From contig NC_134568.1 in NCBI RefSeq assembly GCF_050947875.1, forward strand, positions 193,953,353 through 194,017,352: a stretch of 64,000 nt of DNA, read 5' to 3'. A program made the translations under genes and the position numbers. The stretch comes from Dermacentor variabilis (Eukaryota; Arthropoda; Arachnida; Ixodida; Ixodidae). The notes beneath the pieces were generated by a model that saw nothing but the letters and a program-made list of their open reading frames with translations, did no database searches and was not told the origin of the DNA. Each line of letters starts with the position of its first letter. Position 1 is the first letter of the stretch. Shown here piece after piece: positions 10,083 through 21,640 of the stretch.

Positions 10083-10397
10083 GGCTGCTCTGAATGCTGC
10101 TTTCTCTACTGCTTACTATTGTCTTGCCGCAAACTAACCCGGCAGCAACGACAACCACAATTACCAGCTCTGTTTCTGACACTAACAAAAGCCTGGCAAA
10201 GCTCAGAAGAAGAAAGTCCCGCACTCACCAAACCTCGCAGCCAAGAGTCCAGCGCAGTCGTTCCGCTGCAGGCAACCAGTCATCACACAGGGCTCGTTGC
10301 ACTGCTCCCGGATCGTCGTTGAGCTGCTCAGCATACAGTCAACTGCATATCTTCGCTGCTGGCCTCCGTTGTCGCGATCTCACCGCTGGCAGACAGT
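10083..10397 (-). other. Leader between 5' LTR and gag-pol
   Basis: This is a 315-bp segment immediately downstream of the 5' LTR on the minus strand. The bases after the LTR read ACTGTCTGCCAGCGG, with no TGG start that would pair with a tRNA CCA end, so the primer is unknown. ATG at 10080-10082 is taken as the gag start because it begins the SAP-like segment. Confidence 0.6.
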
Positions 10398-11076
10398 TGT
10401 TTGGATCCCACCGATGGCATCGGTTGTTGGGAACTCGGCGCTGACGCCCGTGATTGTACCTGGGTCGCAAGCCCCAAGGGTAGCGTTGGCCTGGCGGCCT
10501 GGGGTACAACTGGAAGCATCCGAAGGTCCCGGCAAAGCATGAGTCGACTGGTAACAACAAAACAACTTGTTTATTTTAACATCGCAAAGAGTTGGCGGTC
10601 AGGTTGACCGAAGTAGAGAGACGGGAGAGCACTTTACTCAACAGAAGAAATCGGAGCCCTCCTTTTGGCGTCCGGGGGCAGCTGTTTTTATACTCTCGCA
10701 GTTGAGGGCAAGAAGGAACCCCTCAATAGACGAGCACGTGATTGTACAATGGGCTAATGGTGACGCACACTGTCGTAGCGCCGCCGGTCGGGCACAAAGA
10801 CTGGGAGGAGAAGGTAACTTCGGCTCTCGTAGCGCCTCTGGTCGGGCACAATGACTGGAAGGAGAGGGTGACCCCCTGCTGTCGCATCGCCGCCGCTCGG
10901 GCACAATGGCACATACACTCACACACGCACATGAAGACACGTGGCATCGGAACATGCCTGGAAACGCCTGGAAACGCCTGGCGGGGAGCGTTGCGGCGAC
11001 GCCGAACGGGCCAAAATGTCTGCCGCCCCGCCGCAGTCGCGCCGGCAAAACCGCGCGTCGCAGGCGAAACGCAACA
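10398..11076 (-). repeat. 5' LTR of the gypsy element
   Basis: It is a partner of 4395-5073 with the same length and ends. In minus orientation it should hold the promoter and the start of the transcript. It is followed by the second copy of GTAC (11077-11080). Differences from the 3' LTR include single-base changes near 10451 and 10647 and three more between 10890 and 10985. Confidence 0.95.
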
Positions 11077-11080
11077 GTAC

Positions 11081-12305
11081 CGACGAAGCGAATAGTTATC
11101 CGTTCGTATAATTAAAGAACGCTGGATCGAGACATGGTGAGACATGGTGCTTGAATTTTCCTTTTCTAAGCAATCTAAGCTGCGCTGTAGTAGCTCGAGA
11201 ATACTTTAGCCATTCAAGATGGCGCTGTAAAAAAATGCTTTATGGTTTCAATTCGAAGTTGTAGTGAGCTGGTGTGTTTCGCGAACATAGCGTGCCTCGC
11301 CATACCGACAGTCGATTGCTACCGTTACGTGATCAGGGGTGTGCCATATTGTCGCTAAAGGCTACTGAAGGCCACTATGAAACATTTCATCACTTTCAAT
11401 TGATTGGCTCCCGATCTTAACGAAACTTTTCTCTCAGGTGATTGCTACTATGGTGTTTCTGAATTAACTATGTAAATACTCTACATGACGCGCCGTCGTG
11501 TTAGCAGCCATGAGCAATTCGTTTTTTGGAGGCCTGTTTCAGAGGGGGATGAAAGTAGCCGCAAGCTTTTTCATAAGAAATGCGCGCCTAACAATTTTTT
11601 TACGCATTAATGAATGGGCATATTTGAATAGAACAACACACCAGAGTAATAAGAATCATGATGACAGCTTCGCTGGGCAGTGTCTTTCTAACATCGGATA
11701 ACATGCTGACGCCAATTACCAAGATTTTTCTTCCATGTAAAATGCAATGTCTCTCATAGCTAAATACTAAGGGAATGTTAAGTGTTTAGCGAGGCATCAT
11801 ACACAACTTCGCGTGTTGAATTTGCAGACATTCTTTTTACGCAAAATTTACCGATAGACATTGCGCATATATGCATTGCAAAACCAGTAGACCACTTTAA
11901 CGCCATAGCTTGCGATATCCGAGCCGCAAAATTTCTCGACTCACGCGCTTTTGAAGAAGCAACTGTGGTTAAGGCATGACAGCTGAAAGAAGCCGACGTA
12001 TCCTTCAATACGTACGGCTCGAGCTACCCATACCCCAAGCATACACGAAGCGAACGAGCGCGCGCGGCAGCCGAGCGAGCCGGAGCGAACGGCGTCCTGG
12101 CCGTGACGTCACTCGCGAGAGGGCGCCACTCCTAATTCTCGCCACTAATTGCCGCTCTTCCTCACGCCAGCGTTTCAACAGCGAGTGTCCGCAGTCCTCA
12201 AATGAGATACGCTCATGTTATTGTTAAGTTAGTAAGCGAACGTTTACAAGTTTATACGGCCGATAAAACTACTGTCGTTACTGCGTAAAACTGTCTAATA
12301 TTTTG
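11081..12305. other. Unassigned region with CpG-rich patch
   Basis: No coding trace is recognised. At 12040-12140 there is a CpG-rich patch with a perfect TGACGTCA (12104-12111) and CTCGCGAGAGGGCGCC. It could be a promoter-like island or part of an old repeat. Nothing is visible in the remainder. Confidence 0.35.
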
Positions 12306-12494
12306 CTATCGCAATGATAATTCGCCTTTAAGGCGAAACTGTGAAAAATTTTCAAGTAAAAGTTTTTGCGCTTGTTTACGAAAGCGGTCGTTCAAGCAAC
12401 GTTTGGTTTGGTCGATATACATTCTATAGCAAGACGTAGGTATATCATAGGCCACACCTATAGAATAGTCAACGAAGGGCTTCTCAAGCAGCAA
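12306..12494 (-). pseudogene. Penelope-like element fragment: GIY-YIG endonuclease
   Basis: The 62-codon minus-strand frame contains VAYDIPTSC, then YIDQTKRCLNDR, the signature of the GIY-YIG endonuclease at the C terminus of Penelope-like retroelements (usually IP.SC..YIGQT.RCLNDR). The third residue of the YIG triad is D here. Nothing of the reverse transcriptase is visible next to it, so this is an isolated, decayed 3' piece. Confidence 0.7.
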
Positions 12495-12499
12495 CCTCG

Positions 12500-13229
12500 T
12501 CTACTTTCACAGCAAGTACGAAGGCACAGCTTAAAAAGCTTAATGGGCGAGAAAAAGAGTTGTAAGTGGTACTAGCTCTGCCCCGCCTACTTTATCACCT
12601 GGATTGGCCGGTGTTGAGTACTGTATGATAAGAAAGTAATGGAATCAAGTGAAAGGGAGCATTACATTTTACGGGCTTAGTTTCTGTTAAACATTCCGGA
12701 GCGAACTCCACGAGTGCCCATAAATGACAGCAGATCTGTGTCGGGCATCCTTTATGCGCCTGAAGCTGAAAGTCAGACCAGAGTGGGGAGCACGGTCCCT
12801 CTCAACCAATGGGTTTTTAGAGCTACGAGAATTCTGTCACGTGGCCAGAGAGAAGGCCAATCTCGCCCCGCGGTGCCTTTGAAACGTTGAGCATTGCATG
12901 CCTTGGAGGGTCATTCTAATGGAAGAATTTTCCCAAACGAATAAGGGAGATTACAAGTTTTAAGCGTGCCATATGAACAACAGTATTAGACCCAGTAATT
13001 AAAAAAGCCGAAGCATCGATTGCGACAGCAAATTAGTAGACAGCCATGCGAAGTAACCATAGCAGTTTTCTCGGCCGTATAAATATGGAAGAATTCGCTT
13101 ACTAACTGAAAGAAAATTACAGGGTCTCTTAAGATCTCTCTTAAGAGGTAAACGGCGAAAGCCTACTCTACCTCCCCTTATCAATCGCCTCTTTTTCTTT
13201 GTCTCTTCTCCTTCTCTTCTTTCTTTTAG
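12500..13229. other. No recognisable feature
   Basis: Mixed-composition sequence with short frames only. It ends in a pyrimidine-rich stretch (13180-13229, CTTCTCTTCTTTC) that leads into the satellite. Confidence 0.5.
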
Positions 13230-13612
13230 TCATTACTGCTCACTATAACAAGCATTTTTATTCATTTGTGATGAATTGTGGTAATTACAAGCCGTCATAA
13301 GACATGTTGGTCATTTCATAGTCATTAGTAGTCATTACAAGTCATTTCAGTTATTATTATTCATTACTGGTCATTAATAAGCATTTTTAGTCATTTGTAA
13401 TAAATTGCCGTTACAAGTTGTCGTTAGACATATTGGTCATTTCATAGTCATTACTGGTGTTTACAAGTCATTTCAGTCATTATCAGTCATTACTGCTCAC
13501 TAGTAAGCGTATTTAGTAATTTGTAATCGATTGTGGTCATTACAAGCCCTCGTTAGACATATTGGTCATTTCTGAGTCATTAGTAGTCATTACTAGTCAT
13601 TATTAATCCTAC
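13230..13612. repeat. Tandem satellite, three units of ~128 bp
   Basis: Units start with TCATTACTGSTCA at 13230, 13361 and 13487, giving spacings of 131 and 126 bp, with the third fading at about 13612. Each unit repeats the order AAGCRTWTTT, TTGTRATNRATTG, ATTACAAGYC, GACATRTTGGTCATTTC. Inside the units the heptamer GTCATTA or GTCATTT recurs about every 10 bp, so the large unit probably grew from a short GTCATT-type repeat. Confidence 0.8.
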
Positions 13613-13689
13613 CAATCTCTATTATAACGTTATCATTCAATAACTGTCATTATCAATTAGTTTTCATTCTTTAATCTTTCTTTAATCTG

Positions 13690-13986
13690 TCTTCATATGG
13701 TGTGATGCCGCTTCGGCGGACACTATGGCGGTCAGTTTTGCTGACACAAACTTCACCATGAGCCGAGAAAGGCTTTGGCCTTCAAAAGCACGGTGTCAGC
13801 GCGCACAAGCAGACATGAACACATCACACTCGATGAGCGTGGACATTTCCTGTCAAAACGTAAGGAGTCAATACATAAGGAGGTCCTATAGTCTTTGACT
13901 ATGGGACCTCCTTATGTATACTACGCACATGCAATTATCTGTATTTTTACTAATAAATAAATAAATAAATAAAAAAAAAAGAAAAG
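13690..13986 (+). mobile_element. Probable retroelement 3' tail with hairpin and (AATA)n
   Basis: A short hairpin (arms 13871-13891 and 13899-13919, 20 of 21 paired, loop TCTTTGA) is followed about 30 bp later by AATAAATAAATAAATAA and A-rich sequence (13949-13990). A stem just upstream of a short-repeat tail is typical of LINE or LINE-dependent SINE 3' ends. No coding remnant is attached, so the class is uncertain. Confidence 0.45.
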
Positions 13987-13999
13987 AAAACGCTGGACA

Positions 14000-14400
14000 C
14001 TGGTGCGAGCAAGCGCGGCACCAGCAGCAGCGAGCGAAGTGACATTCTTGCGGTCTGTCGCTTCAACGCAAGAGCGGGGCGAACAGCGCAAGTATGAGTC
14101 GTCTGCAGATCCCTTTCAACATACGGCCTCTCTCCCCAGACATTGCCTCCCGGCTTTCTTCCTCACGCGGCGTGCGATATTGAGCTGCGATCGGCAGTTT
14201 CCTTTGCGCCCGGTCACGAAATGCGCATTTGCTGCCGGAGCACAACGCCGTGCCCGGTTCCGTCCCTCCCTCTCTCCCTCACGGCCTTTCGCGCGACGGA
14301 AGACGGCGCGTTTGCTCTCCACTTTCGCCGTCGCCCGCGCTAAATTGAGCCGCTGATCGTCGGCATCTCTAGCTCTCTTTCACTCGCACATGCAGTTTAC
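14000..14400. other. GC-rich unassigned segment
   Basis: Several overlapping GC-driven open frames on both strands with no recognisable domain. It is probably non-coding, but a 5' exon or promoter cannot be excluded. Confidence 0.3.
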
Positions 14401-14416
14401 CACGAATGACGACGGG

Positions 14417-14515
14417 GTTATCGCCCTTGGACTTCATAAGGAACATCACGACGACGGCAATGCCGATGGCAAGAATGCGCCTGGAGTGTCTATATATTTG
14501 CTATCGCGATAAAAT
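14417..14515 (-). repeat. Short interspersed repeat, ATCGCGATAGC type
   Basis: Read on the minus strand it begins TTTTATCGCGATAGCAA, then GACACTCCAGGCG, GTCGTCGTGATGTTCC and ATGAAGTCC. A diverged plus-strand copy with the same order is at 31063-31143, which is the evidence for a repeat family. The autonomous source is unknown. Confidence 0.5.
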
Positions 14516-14519
14516 ATCG

Positions 14520-17500
14520 TTCGTAATATTTGCGAATTAGCTGAACAATCACTGAAATTTGTGGCAAAGCTTATTCTCACCTCTCATTAAAACCCAGCTA
14601 CCAATTCAAAAGGGCACGACCCTACCTATGTAATATGTAATAACTATATGGTCGAAATATTGAAAACGTTTTATTTTTGTCGCGTTTAGAGAAAGTCGTG
14701 CAACCTTTGGGCAGTAAAGATGTATCTGTGTCGTGCATACGCCACACACAGGTTACAAGTGTATTACAAATGCTACGAATTTTGGAACGTGTGAAAGGGT
14801 TACAAAGTAAATTTAAAAATGGGCCTGTCTAAAGCAGTAGATTTCACTTGCAGATCAGCAAATATTGGCGTCTCATTGAGACATGAGGCACACTGAGCCT
14901 GGAAATGACGTAAATAACTTTGATAACAGCATTGCCAACGTCCAATTTCTCGCAGAGCTCCGTGTTCCGCTGCAATCAGTCTGCGGCTTTCATCTCATTT
15001 GGTCTGAGGTGAAACATCCACAGCAGCTCAGCTAGTAGCTTTCGTTGAATATTTGTTATTTTGTTTCATCCCCAAGCAAGTGACTTAACGCGGCGCCTCC
15101 AGGTACACCAAGGGCCGAAACGGCATACTCAGGCTTTAGTTATTTTCCCAGCAAGCAGCAGCGTGCACACCGTACTTGTACATGCCACCTCTTAAATTAA
15201 AACGCCTCAAAGGCTTCCAATTTATGCTTGTACAGCTGCATAGCTCGTTAAATAGTTTTCGTCGAAGTTAGCTTCTCTTCAGTAACACGTTATCTGAGGA
15301 TAAGCTCGCGTGAGTGACTCCCTCCTACTTTGTTCAAGGAATACTGCTTTGCAATGGATATATTTACATTTGCTTATGAGCAAAGGAGCTGCCATGGCGG
15401 CATAAATATCGCAGTAGGTAAGTTAGCAAAAAATGGGGTAGGAAATACAGAAATCAAGCTAGATTAGCCCATACTGAACACAGGTGCGTCCGATTCAGAA
15501 ACTGGCTATCAAGCGATTAATATCACGACTCCGGATGCGCGCATGCGTTAGAATATCTGATGCGACGTGCGTGATATTCGCAACTAATTTTTTCAGTTCG
15601 CGATATTCAACTACTCCGCCACCACTGCAGTTGCGAAAGTTGTAAGCCTATTTGGGCTTTATTGAAAGGGCGCTGGCAACCCCTGTGGCTCTGATCGCAT
15701 CTTAGTTTGAAGGTACCCCGAGCCCTGAAGCTTCACCACGCTAGCTGAGCCCAACCTTACTCAAGGCCATTATATGTATGTTCGGACAAGCTATACCGTC
15801 TTTACAAACGCGCGGCAACTATTAGGTATACGTGAAGATCCCCTAGATGATGAGGATGGTGGGAGACGATGAGTAATCTGCCGCTGAAAACGTGGAGTCG
15901 AGAAAACTTTTGTGATGAGGATGACCAGAAAAGAGACGAGTGGTTGTGCTAGACAAATTTATGAAAGGGGCCCTTGTGTCGCAGTAAGAAAGACTTCATT
16001 GACCCTGAGCGACCCTTGCTGGGTCGACCACATGTTTGCGTCATTGCACAGAACGATATTGTTGTAGTTATACACTTGTTTTTTTTTTTTTCGACAGCGA
16101 GAACGTATGCTCTCAATTGTATATTAGCATGTATTTGCCGAAAGCACGTGCATCAAATTGTGATTTTCGTTTGCTTCGGTTTTGTTATATTGCCTTTTGC
16201 TCGTATACATATCGGTGTACATGGAAAGGGCAATCCGTGTATTCAAGGACATGTATCAAACATTTTTATCTTTTTCTTCAGCATCTTTCATGCTTATACA
16301 AATAAATAAAAATCGTTATTGCATTTTATATTCGGAGTCTGCATATTCTGGTTCAACTTGATTCGAATATTACATTATATTCGAAAGCCCCGTCTTATTA
16401 GGCAGGCTTGCGTGCTCGCCCCGCACTTTACTTACAATATCGAAAGCTTAGTAAGTGGGTGATTTAACACGCCCGCAAAAAAAATATCGCCATATCTTCG
16501 TTCTTAGTTGGAATAAATCATACCAAGACCATGGAACAGAACCAACGAGTGCAATTGAATGAACCTAAGCAAGGCTCAGGTCATCGTCGAATATTTTTTC
16601 TGTTTGTTTTTGATCTTTTCCATCTTCTATTAAGCAGATTTATACTTCTAGCTCGGGAAGCCTATATGAGTATTACTGGTTTCTCTAAACCTACAAAGCA
16701 AGCCATGCGTCACCCTAATATTCGCTGAAAAGAGGCGGCTTATTAGGAAAGGCATGTAACTTTTGAACACCAGCGCCACATTAAGAGAGAAGTAAGCTAT
16801 CTTGACACTCTACCATGTAAGCTTATTTAATGTACGTCAAAACAAAACTTGTCCAGTGAAAAACGCCTGCCCCGAGCGTTCTATCCAATGCAATTACTCA
16901 GCTCAGACTGCGCCTTCACTTCTAGTTATTTCTGAAACCCCGAAACGGCAGAGGCTTAGCTTTTGCCTGCGGAGATCGCTGTCCATGCGAGGTATTCAGA
17001 CTTGGCCGATTACATAACTCTTGCAGATTACATGAAAAGTAATTGACTTGGGAGTTCCTGGGCCACCGCTGCCATGTCTAACAGGTAGCAGAAATATGAC
17101 CCCGCTGACCCGTGACAACATCATACTCTCCCATCAGTTGCTTTGTGATGCTACGGTGCTGCGAATTTCTGTATGCATTTCAAATTGCAAAGTCTACTAG
17201 GTCATGAGACAGCATATTTGTCCATATTTGAGAAGCAAAAAAAAAATCGTTGGCAACTCTTGGTCGCAGGATAAGAGAGGGGGAGAGCAAATGGCCGGTT
17301 TGATCAATTGTGGGTCAAAGTGGCGGAGGGCGTTCAAGTTCACAAATGATAAAACAAATAATATAAAAAAAGAACTTGATCTGTGAATGGGACCAAGGGC
17401 TTGGCGGTGAGGGCAGGCGGGGTTGTCGCAGAAATAATTCAGCGTCTTTAAAGAGCGACAGTCAATAAAACTTTTGCTTTTAGATGAGAGCAGCATTTAA

Positions 17501-17690
17501 ATACAGCATCGTTTGCGTGCTGACCGTGGCTTTGCAAGCACTATCTTGTCCCCTTTACGTGTGCCTCGGTACGTAATGACCCCGAAAGTCATGTACACGC
17601 TCGTAATCAAAAGTCCTAGAAATGCAGAAATGCAGAAAGCACGTAAAATCTAGTTTGGCTTTACTTCTAGGCATACGAAAAACCGCCTGC
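14520..17690. other. Gene-free stretch
   Basis: About 3.2 kb of AT-rich sequence. The short frames (for example around 15974-16309, 16531-16728 and 17197-17496) show no domain, no repeat to elsewhere in the window and no convincing splice sites. AATAAATAAA at 16301 is a possible polyadenylation signal, but no gene leads to it. Confidence 0.5.
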
Positions 17691-17693
17691 TTC

Positions 17694-17760
17694 TTGGCCA
17701 ATCCCTCATAGTGGGTATGTGCCACTGTCTGGGACACAAGACAAGACAAGACGTGCGCTG
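17694..17760 (+). repeat. Retroelement tail motif with (ACAAG)n end
   Basis: The segment reads CCAATCCCTCATAGTGGGTA, then TGTGCCACTGTCTGGG, ending in ACAAGACAAGACAAGAC. A second copy at 47672-47731 shares CCAATCCCCCAGT.TGGGTATGTGCCA and ends in (AAC)n. A shared 3' block followed by a variable short tandem tail fits a LINE/SINE 3' end. Confidence 0.5.
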
Positions 17761-17768
17761 GGTGCACG

Positions 17769-17862
17769 GTGAGGAACCTCAGGTGGTCAAAATTAATCTG
17801 GCGTCCCCACTACGGCGTGCCTCAAAATGTAATCATATTTTTGGCACATAAAGCCCCAGAAT
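17769..17862 (+). mobile_element. SINE 3' fragment (Ruka-like)
   Basis: Only the 3' half of the family is present: GAACCTCAGGTGGTCAAAAT, then CACTACGGCGTGCCTCAAAA and TTTTGGCACATAAAGCCCC. The tRNA-like head is missing, as in a 5'-truncated insertion or an eroded copy. Confidence 0.7.
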
Positions 17863-19120
17863 GTAATATAATTCTAACAAAAGTCATTTCTTCCCACGCT
17901 CTAGCTGACGAGTGGCAGTACCATTGAGTAAATGAGGCCCTACGCAAGTAGTTCTAACTTTTATGTAAAATAAACACCTGCAGCTTGAAGTAGGTACGCA
18001 CTTATTAGCATAATAATGGGCCGGTATAATATAACAATTCATTTCAGACGATTATATTCCTTTCTTATGATTCACCGCTCAAGAACGGACGATTGTTGTC
18101 ACAATGTTGGCGGAGCGCCACTCAGAGCACTGACGGGGCTCTAAAAAGGAAAATAATTGTAATAGAATAGTCGTGATATCTCAGCCCAGATCGAGACCTA
18201 CTATTTATGCAAATTTTCTAGTGCAGATTGCTGGATGTCGCCCTAGGTGCTGTCCAGTTCACATCAGTAAGAATTGGAGTACAGTGTCTCCAACAGACCT
18301 ACTACGAGTGTATATGATTGAAAGCATCAGTTGACAGGTTTGTTAGTTCCACCTCAACATTTATCACTTGCTCAACAGGGCACGTTTACGAAAAGAAATG
18401 TCACAGGGCGTCATCGTTTTGATGTTCCTGTAGCCATTGGCACTTACAACTCGCTTACTTTACCTCATCAGTGTTTTTATCGTTGTTATCTACCATACCT
18501 CCCATTATAAGCCGCACCGGTGCTGCCGTGACTCGTTTAAAATGGTCTTACTGATATCGGATAGAAATGGGAATGCACTCTGTGGAGAGCTCTCAAGAAG
18601 TTCTGGTCTTGCGAAGCTCAAATTCAGCTGTAGAGCCTTATTCCAAGAAGGGATCTCGTAAACGCGGCTTTAAAGAATCTCGCAATGGCGTTGAAGAGGT
18701 GCAGCAACTGTGGCAGCCAGGCCATCTGAATATTGAAGAACAGAAATGAGAACGGCGACAGTATGCATAAGCGGTGCGAAGTAGGCAGTTGAGGTCGGGG
18801 GCTGTATGAGCCTGAATTTGTGCATGAGGTGTTAGTGCAGTAAGTGAACAGAATCTGTGAACTCCCAACGGTACTATAATGAGGTGGCCCCAATTTCCCG
18901 CAATATGCACGTTGAACGTCATAAAAGCTGTAGACAGGCAAAAGCACAAGCCCTGGCTCGAGCCCTTGGCGACGGCAGGTGGGACACACCGGTCTTATGC
19001 AGCCATGTGACCCGGTGCCGATAAAAAGACGTGACACGTGTCTAGTCACATTAGATAACACAGAAGGTTCCCGGTCTTCGGTCACGCTTACTTGCATTAC
19101 TAACTTGCAGTATTAACACA
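17863..19120. other. No recognisable feature
   Basis: No domain, splice-bounded exon or repeat relationship identified. The 157-codon minus frame at 18624-19097 has no recognisable motif and a composition unlike the real exons at 21641 and 22953, so I do not call it. Confidence 0.45.
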
Positions 19121-19830
19121 GTGGACAGCGACAAGGTGGAGGAACAACCATACCGGCATCGGATAAACCCATCACAGTCACTGATTTACAAACTGCCTGC
19201 AGGACTATCAAATAGAATGGTAACATTCTGCACACGCCGTATTCTCAATTCACTACATCCCTCCACATTACACATGGTGCTTATGGTCTGGGCACTTGAA
19301 CACGCCTCTCTCCATGGTAAGGAACGGGCTAATGTGATATCTCAATAGCTCGCTGACTGGGCACCATTGGAAAAGCTGCCCAAATCAGACGACCCGCCTG
19401 CAGAACCACTAAACTCCCCTGAAAGGTTACGCGTCCCCAGACTACACCATTACCTTAACCGAGAAGAAGCCATCACGAGTCGACAACTGTACAAACTGAT
19501 TCATTTCCTTGTCTCTTTACTCTTCACCTCTTCCACCCCATACAATCTACCGCCTACTCTTCCGTCGGGGGCCGAAAGTCCACTGTACATATCACTGCGC
19601 CTGGGTATGCCCACACCCTCCGGGCTACCCACAAGTTCGCTCACAATTTCCTCCTTGGAGACTGCGTTGACCAGCTAAAATCCGCAAGAGCAGCGATGGC
19701 GGATCCAGCAGGCACACGGAGTGGTAAGAATTCATGGTGCCCTGAACTAAGGATGTCACCCTATGAGGAAGATGCCCAACCTTATTATAAATAAAAGTCT
19801 CTTTCACCCACTCCTGCCCTTCGGTCAATT
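19121..19830 (+). pseudogene. 3' end of a non-LTR retrotransposon (RNase H tail)
   Basis: The plus frame around 19271-19348 reads VWALEHASLHGKERANVIS, a decayed form of the W.P.HASL.GNE.A...A block that ends LINE-type RNase H. The next frame (19367-19678) has HHYLNREEAITSRQLYKL, like the Lys/Arg-rich segment after RNase H in tick I-type elements. The region closes with AATAAAAGTCTCTTTCACCC (19790-19809). Several stops and frameshifts make it non-functional. It sits directly before a TA microsatellite. Confidence 0.6.
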
Positions 19831-19867
19831 ATAGTGACTGTTTTGATCATCCACATTTTTATTACGG

Positions 19868-19869
<2 letters not shown>

Positions 19870-19935
<66 letters not shown>
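19870..19935. repeat. (TA)n microsatellite, 66 bp
   Basis: Uninterrupted TA dinucleotides immediately after the LINE 3' end. Such runs are polymorphic and often seeded in retroelement tails. Confidence 0.98.
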
Positions 19936-19937
<2 letters not shown>

Positions 19938-20029
19938 GTCGATCAATTTGGATGCCTCTCGCACGTGCCGTACTCAAGTGCCATAGTTGTGTGACCTTAA
20001 ATGATTGTTGCAATGCTAAATTAATTAAA

Positions 20030-20258
20030 CTATGAGGTTTTACGTGCCGAAACCACACGATCTGATTATGAGGCACGCCGTAGTGGGAGACTCCGGAAAT
20101 TTGGACCGCGTGGGGTTCTTTAACGTGCACCAAAATCTGAGCACACGGATGTTTTCGCATTTCGCCCACATTGAAATGCGGTCGCCGTGGCCGGGATTCG
20201 ATCCCGCGACCTCGTTTATAGCAGCCCAACACCATAGCCACTAAACAACCACAGCGCG
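20030..20258 (-). mobile_element. tRNA-derived SINE (Ruka-like), minus orientation
   Basis: Reverse complement of the family seen at 34580: a tRNA-like head at the right end (GGGATTCGATCCCGCGACCT near 20193 is the inverted B-box region), then ATGCGGTCGCCGTGG, TTAACGTGCACC and the 3' block TGAGGCACGCCGTAGTGGGA. Nearly full length and moderately diverged. Confidence 0.85.
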
Positions 20259-21640
20259 TTTACAATGTTAATAAAATGTGGATATCAATAAAGAAGGGAA
20301 CGACTGTAAATATAATTATATGGACGCGAAAATAAAAAAAAGGAACCTTCGAAAAGGGTCGTGTTCGAGATTCTAGCACGGAAAACGGCGCATGTTTCAT
20401 GTTTGCTGCGACGTACTATGACTGTTCTACGTATTTCCATTAGAGTGCTGGCAAGAGCGCCAGAAAGGCAGCTTTTTTTTTTGTAAGCATGTTTAATATC
20501 ATCTATAGTCGGGTACAACTTTAGAAAAAGGGATTGTTTACTCCTCCGAGGCGGATGCACACGACCATCCACCAATGGGCGCGCACTCTGGACCGACGTC
20601 ATGAGCCGGACGGCCGGTGACCCCGCCGTCGGAAAAGATGGCCGCCCGGGCTTCGAACTGGGTCAAGTCGCGTCAGCTGTGCGCGTCAAACCCTCGTCAC
20701 AGTGAATTCCCAAACTGTTTGTGATTGTCTATCATGTCGGAAATATTACTGCGAGCTTACGATGCGGCATTTGTGCCGCGTGCGTTTATTTTAAGCCGTG
20801 ATCCGGCGAAGAAACATTGCAGCGAGCATCGCTGACGCTACGCTACGCTTTGCCTGAAAACAGGATCCTGCGTTGGCCGCAGCAAACACACATCCTGCCT
20901 GTTTGTTCCATGTTCTTTCTTACTACGCTCCCGAGTGAAGTTACGACGAGAAAAGTTTGCCGAAGTGTGGTGCCTACTGTCAGCGGCGAGTGTGTTCGCG
21001 TACTGTGTCGCTGCGTTTCTCGTCGGACAGGGTGAAGTGATGGAGCAAAACCATTCTCAGGAGAAATGAGAAACGCGTGCGCGCATGAAACAAACCTACG
21101 AGCGTCTCAACAGAAAATATTTGCAAAAGAAGCCTCCAACGCAAAGATCTGTCGCCGTCAACTTAGCGTGAACGATCGTTGTGAGCAGTGAGATAGCCGA
21201 GCGTCTAACAGTGGTGTTCAAGCGTTGTGTGGCACCGTCCATTGATTGCTTTCCACCAGTGCTTATCGCGCGCGCAAGCTGTAGAATGCGTGCTGTGGCA
21301 CAGTCACGCATAAGTGCTGCAGCACATGAGAGCTCTACTAAATCAGTCATTAAAATGCAAAAGTCTTTATTTATACCGACAATTGTGCGTTTCAGAAGAA
21401 CGATTTCTTGAGTGGTATTATTTTAGTAGCAGAGGCAATCGGCTGTCGGTCTTCGGTCATACGGGCTGGGCCTCCCATTTTTTTCTAAAGGTGTATCTTA
21501 CTATAGCTACAACAAGATGGCCCAATGAAGCGAATGAGCCTGTGTGCCTCGTTATATGTCTAGGCATACCGTAACCTGTGACGTCATTCCACGATGAGCT
21601 GCTGTTGACGCGCGCTTTGTGTCCCTTTCGTTTCCGCCAG
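20259..21640. other. Region 5' of the sidestep-like exon
   Basis: Probably intron of the gene that resumes at 21641, since that exon starts in phase 1 and needs an upstream exon. No further immunoglobulin exon is seen between 11 and 21.6 kb. A perfect TGACGTCA occurs at 21579-21586. The short frame at 20817-21035 has no recognisable domain. Confidence 0.4.

Larger units (their letters stand above)
4395..11076 (-). mobile_element. Complete Ty3/gypsy LTR retrotransposon, Gmr1-like domain order
   Basis: This is a 6682-bp element in minus orientation. It is bounded by two 679-bp LTRs that begin TG and end CA, and flanked by the 4-bp target duplication GTAC (4391-4394 and 11077-11080). Between the LTRs lie a 315-bp leader, one 1507-codon gag-pol frame and a 485-bp 3' segment. 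I count about five differences between the LTRs (for example the GTGGTT/GTGATT site), roughly 0.7 percent, so insertion is recent. No tRNA-complementary primer site beginning TGG is evident next to the 5' LTR, and the 3' polypurine tract is weak. There is no env-like frame. The open frame is intact in length, but integrase and perhaps protease catalytic residues are altered. Confidence 0.95.
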
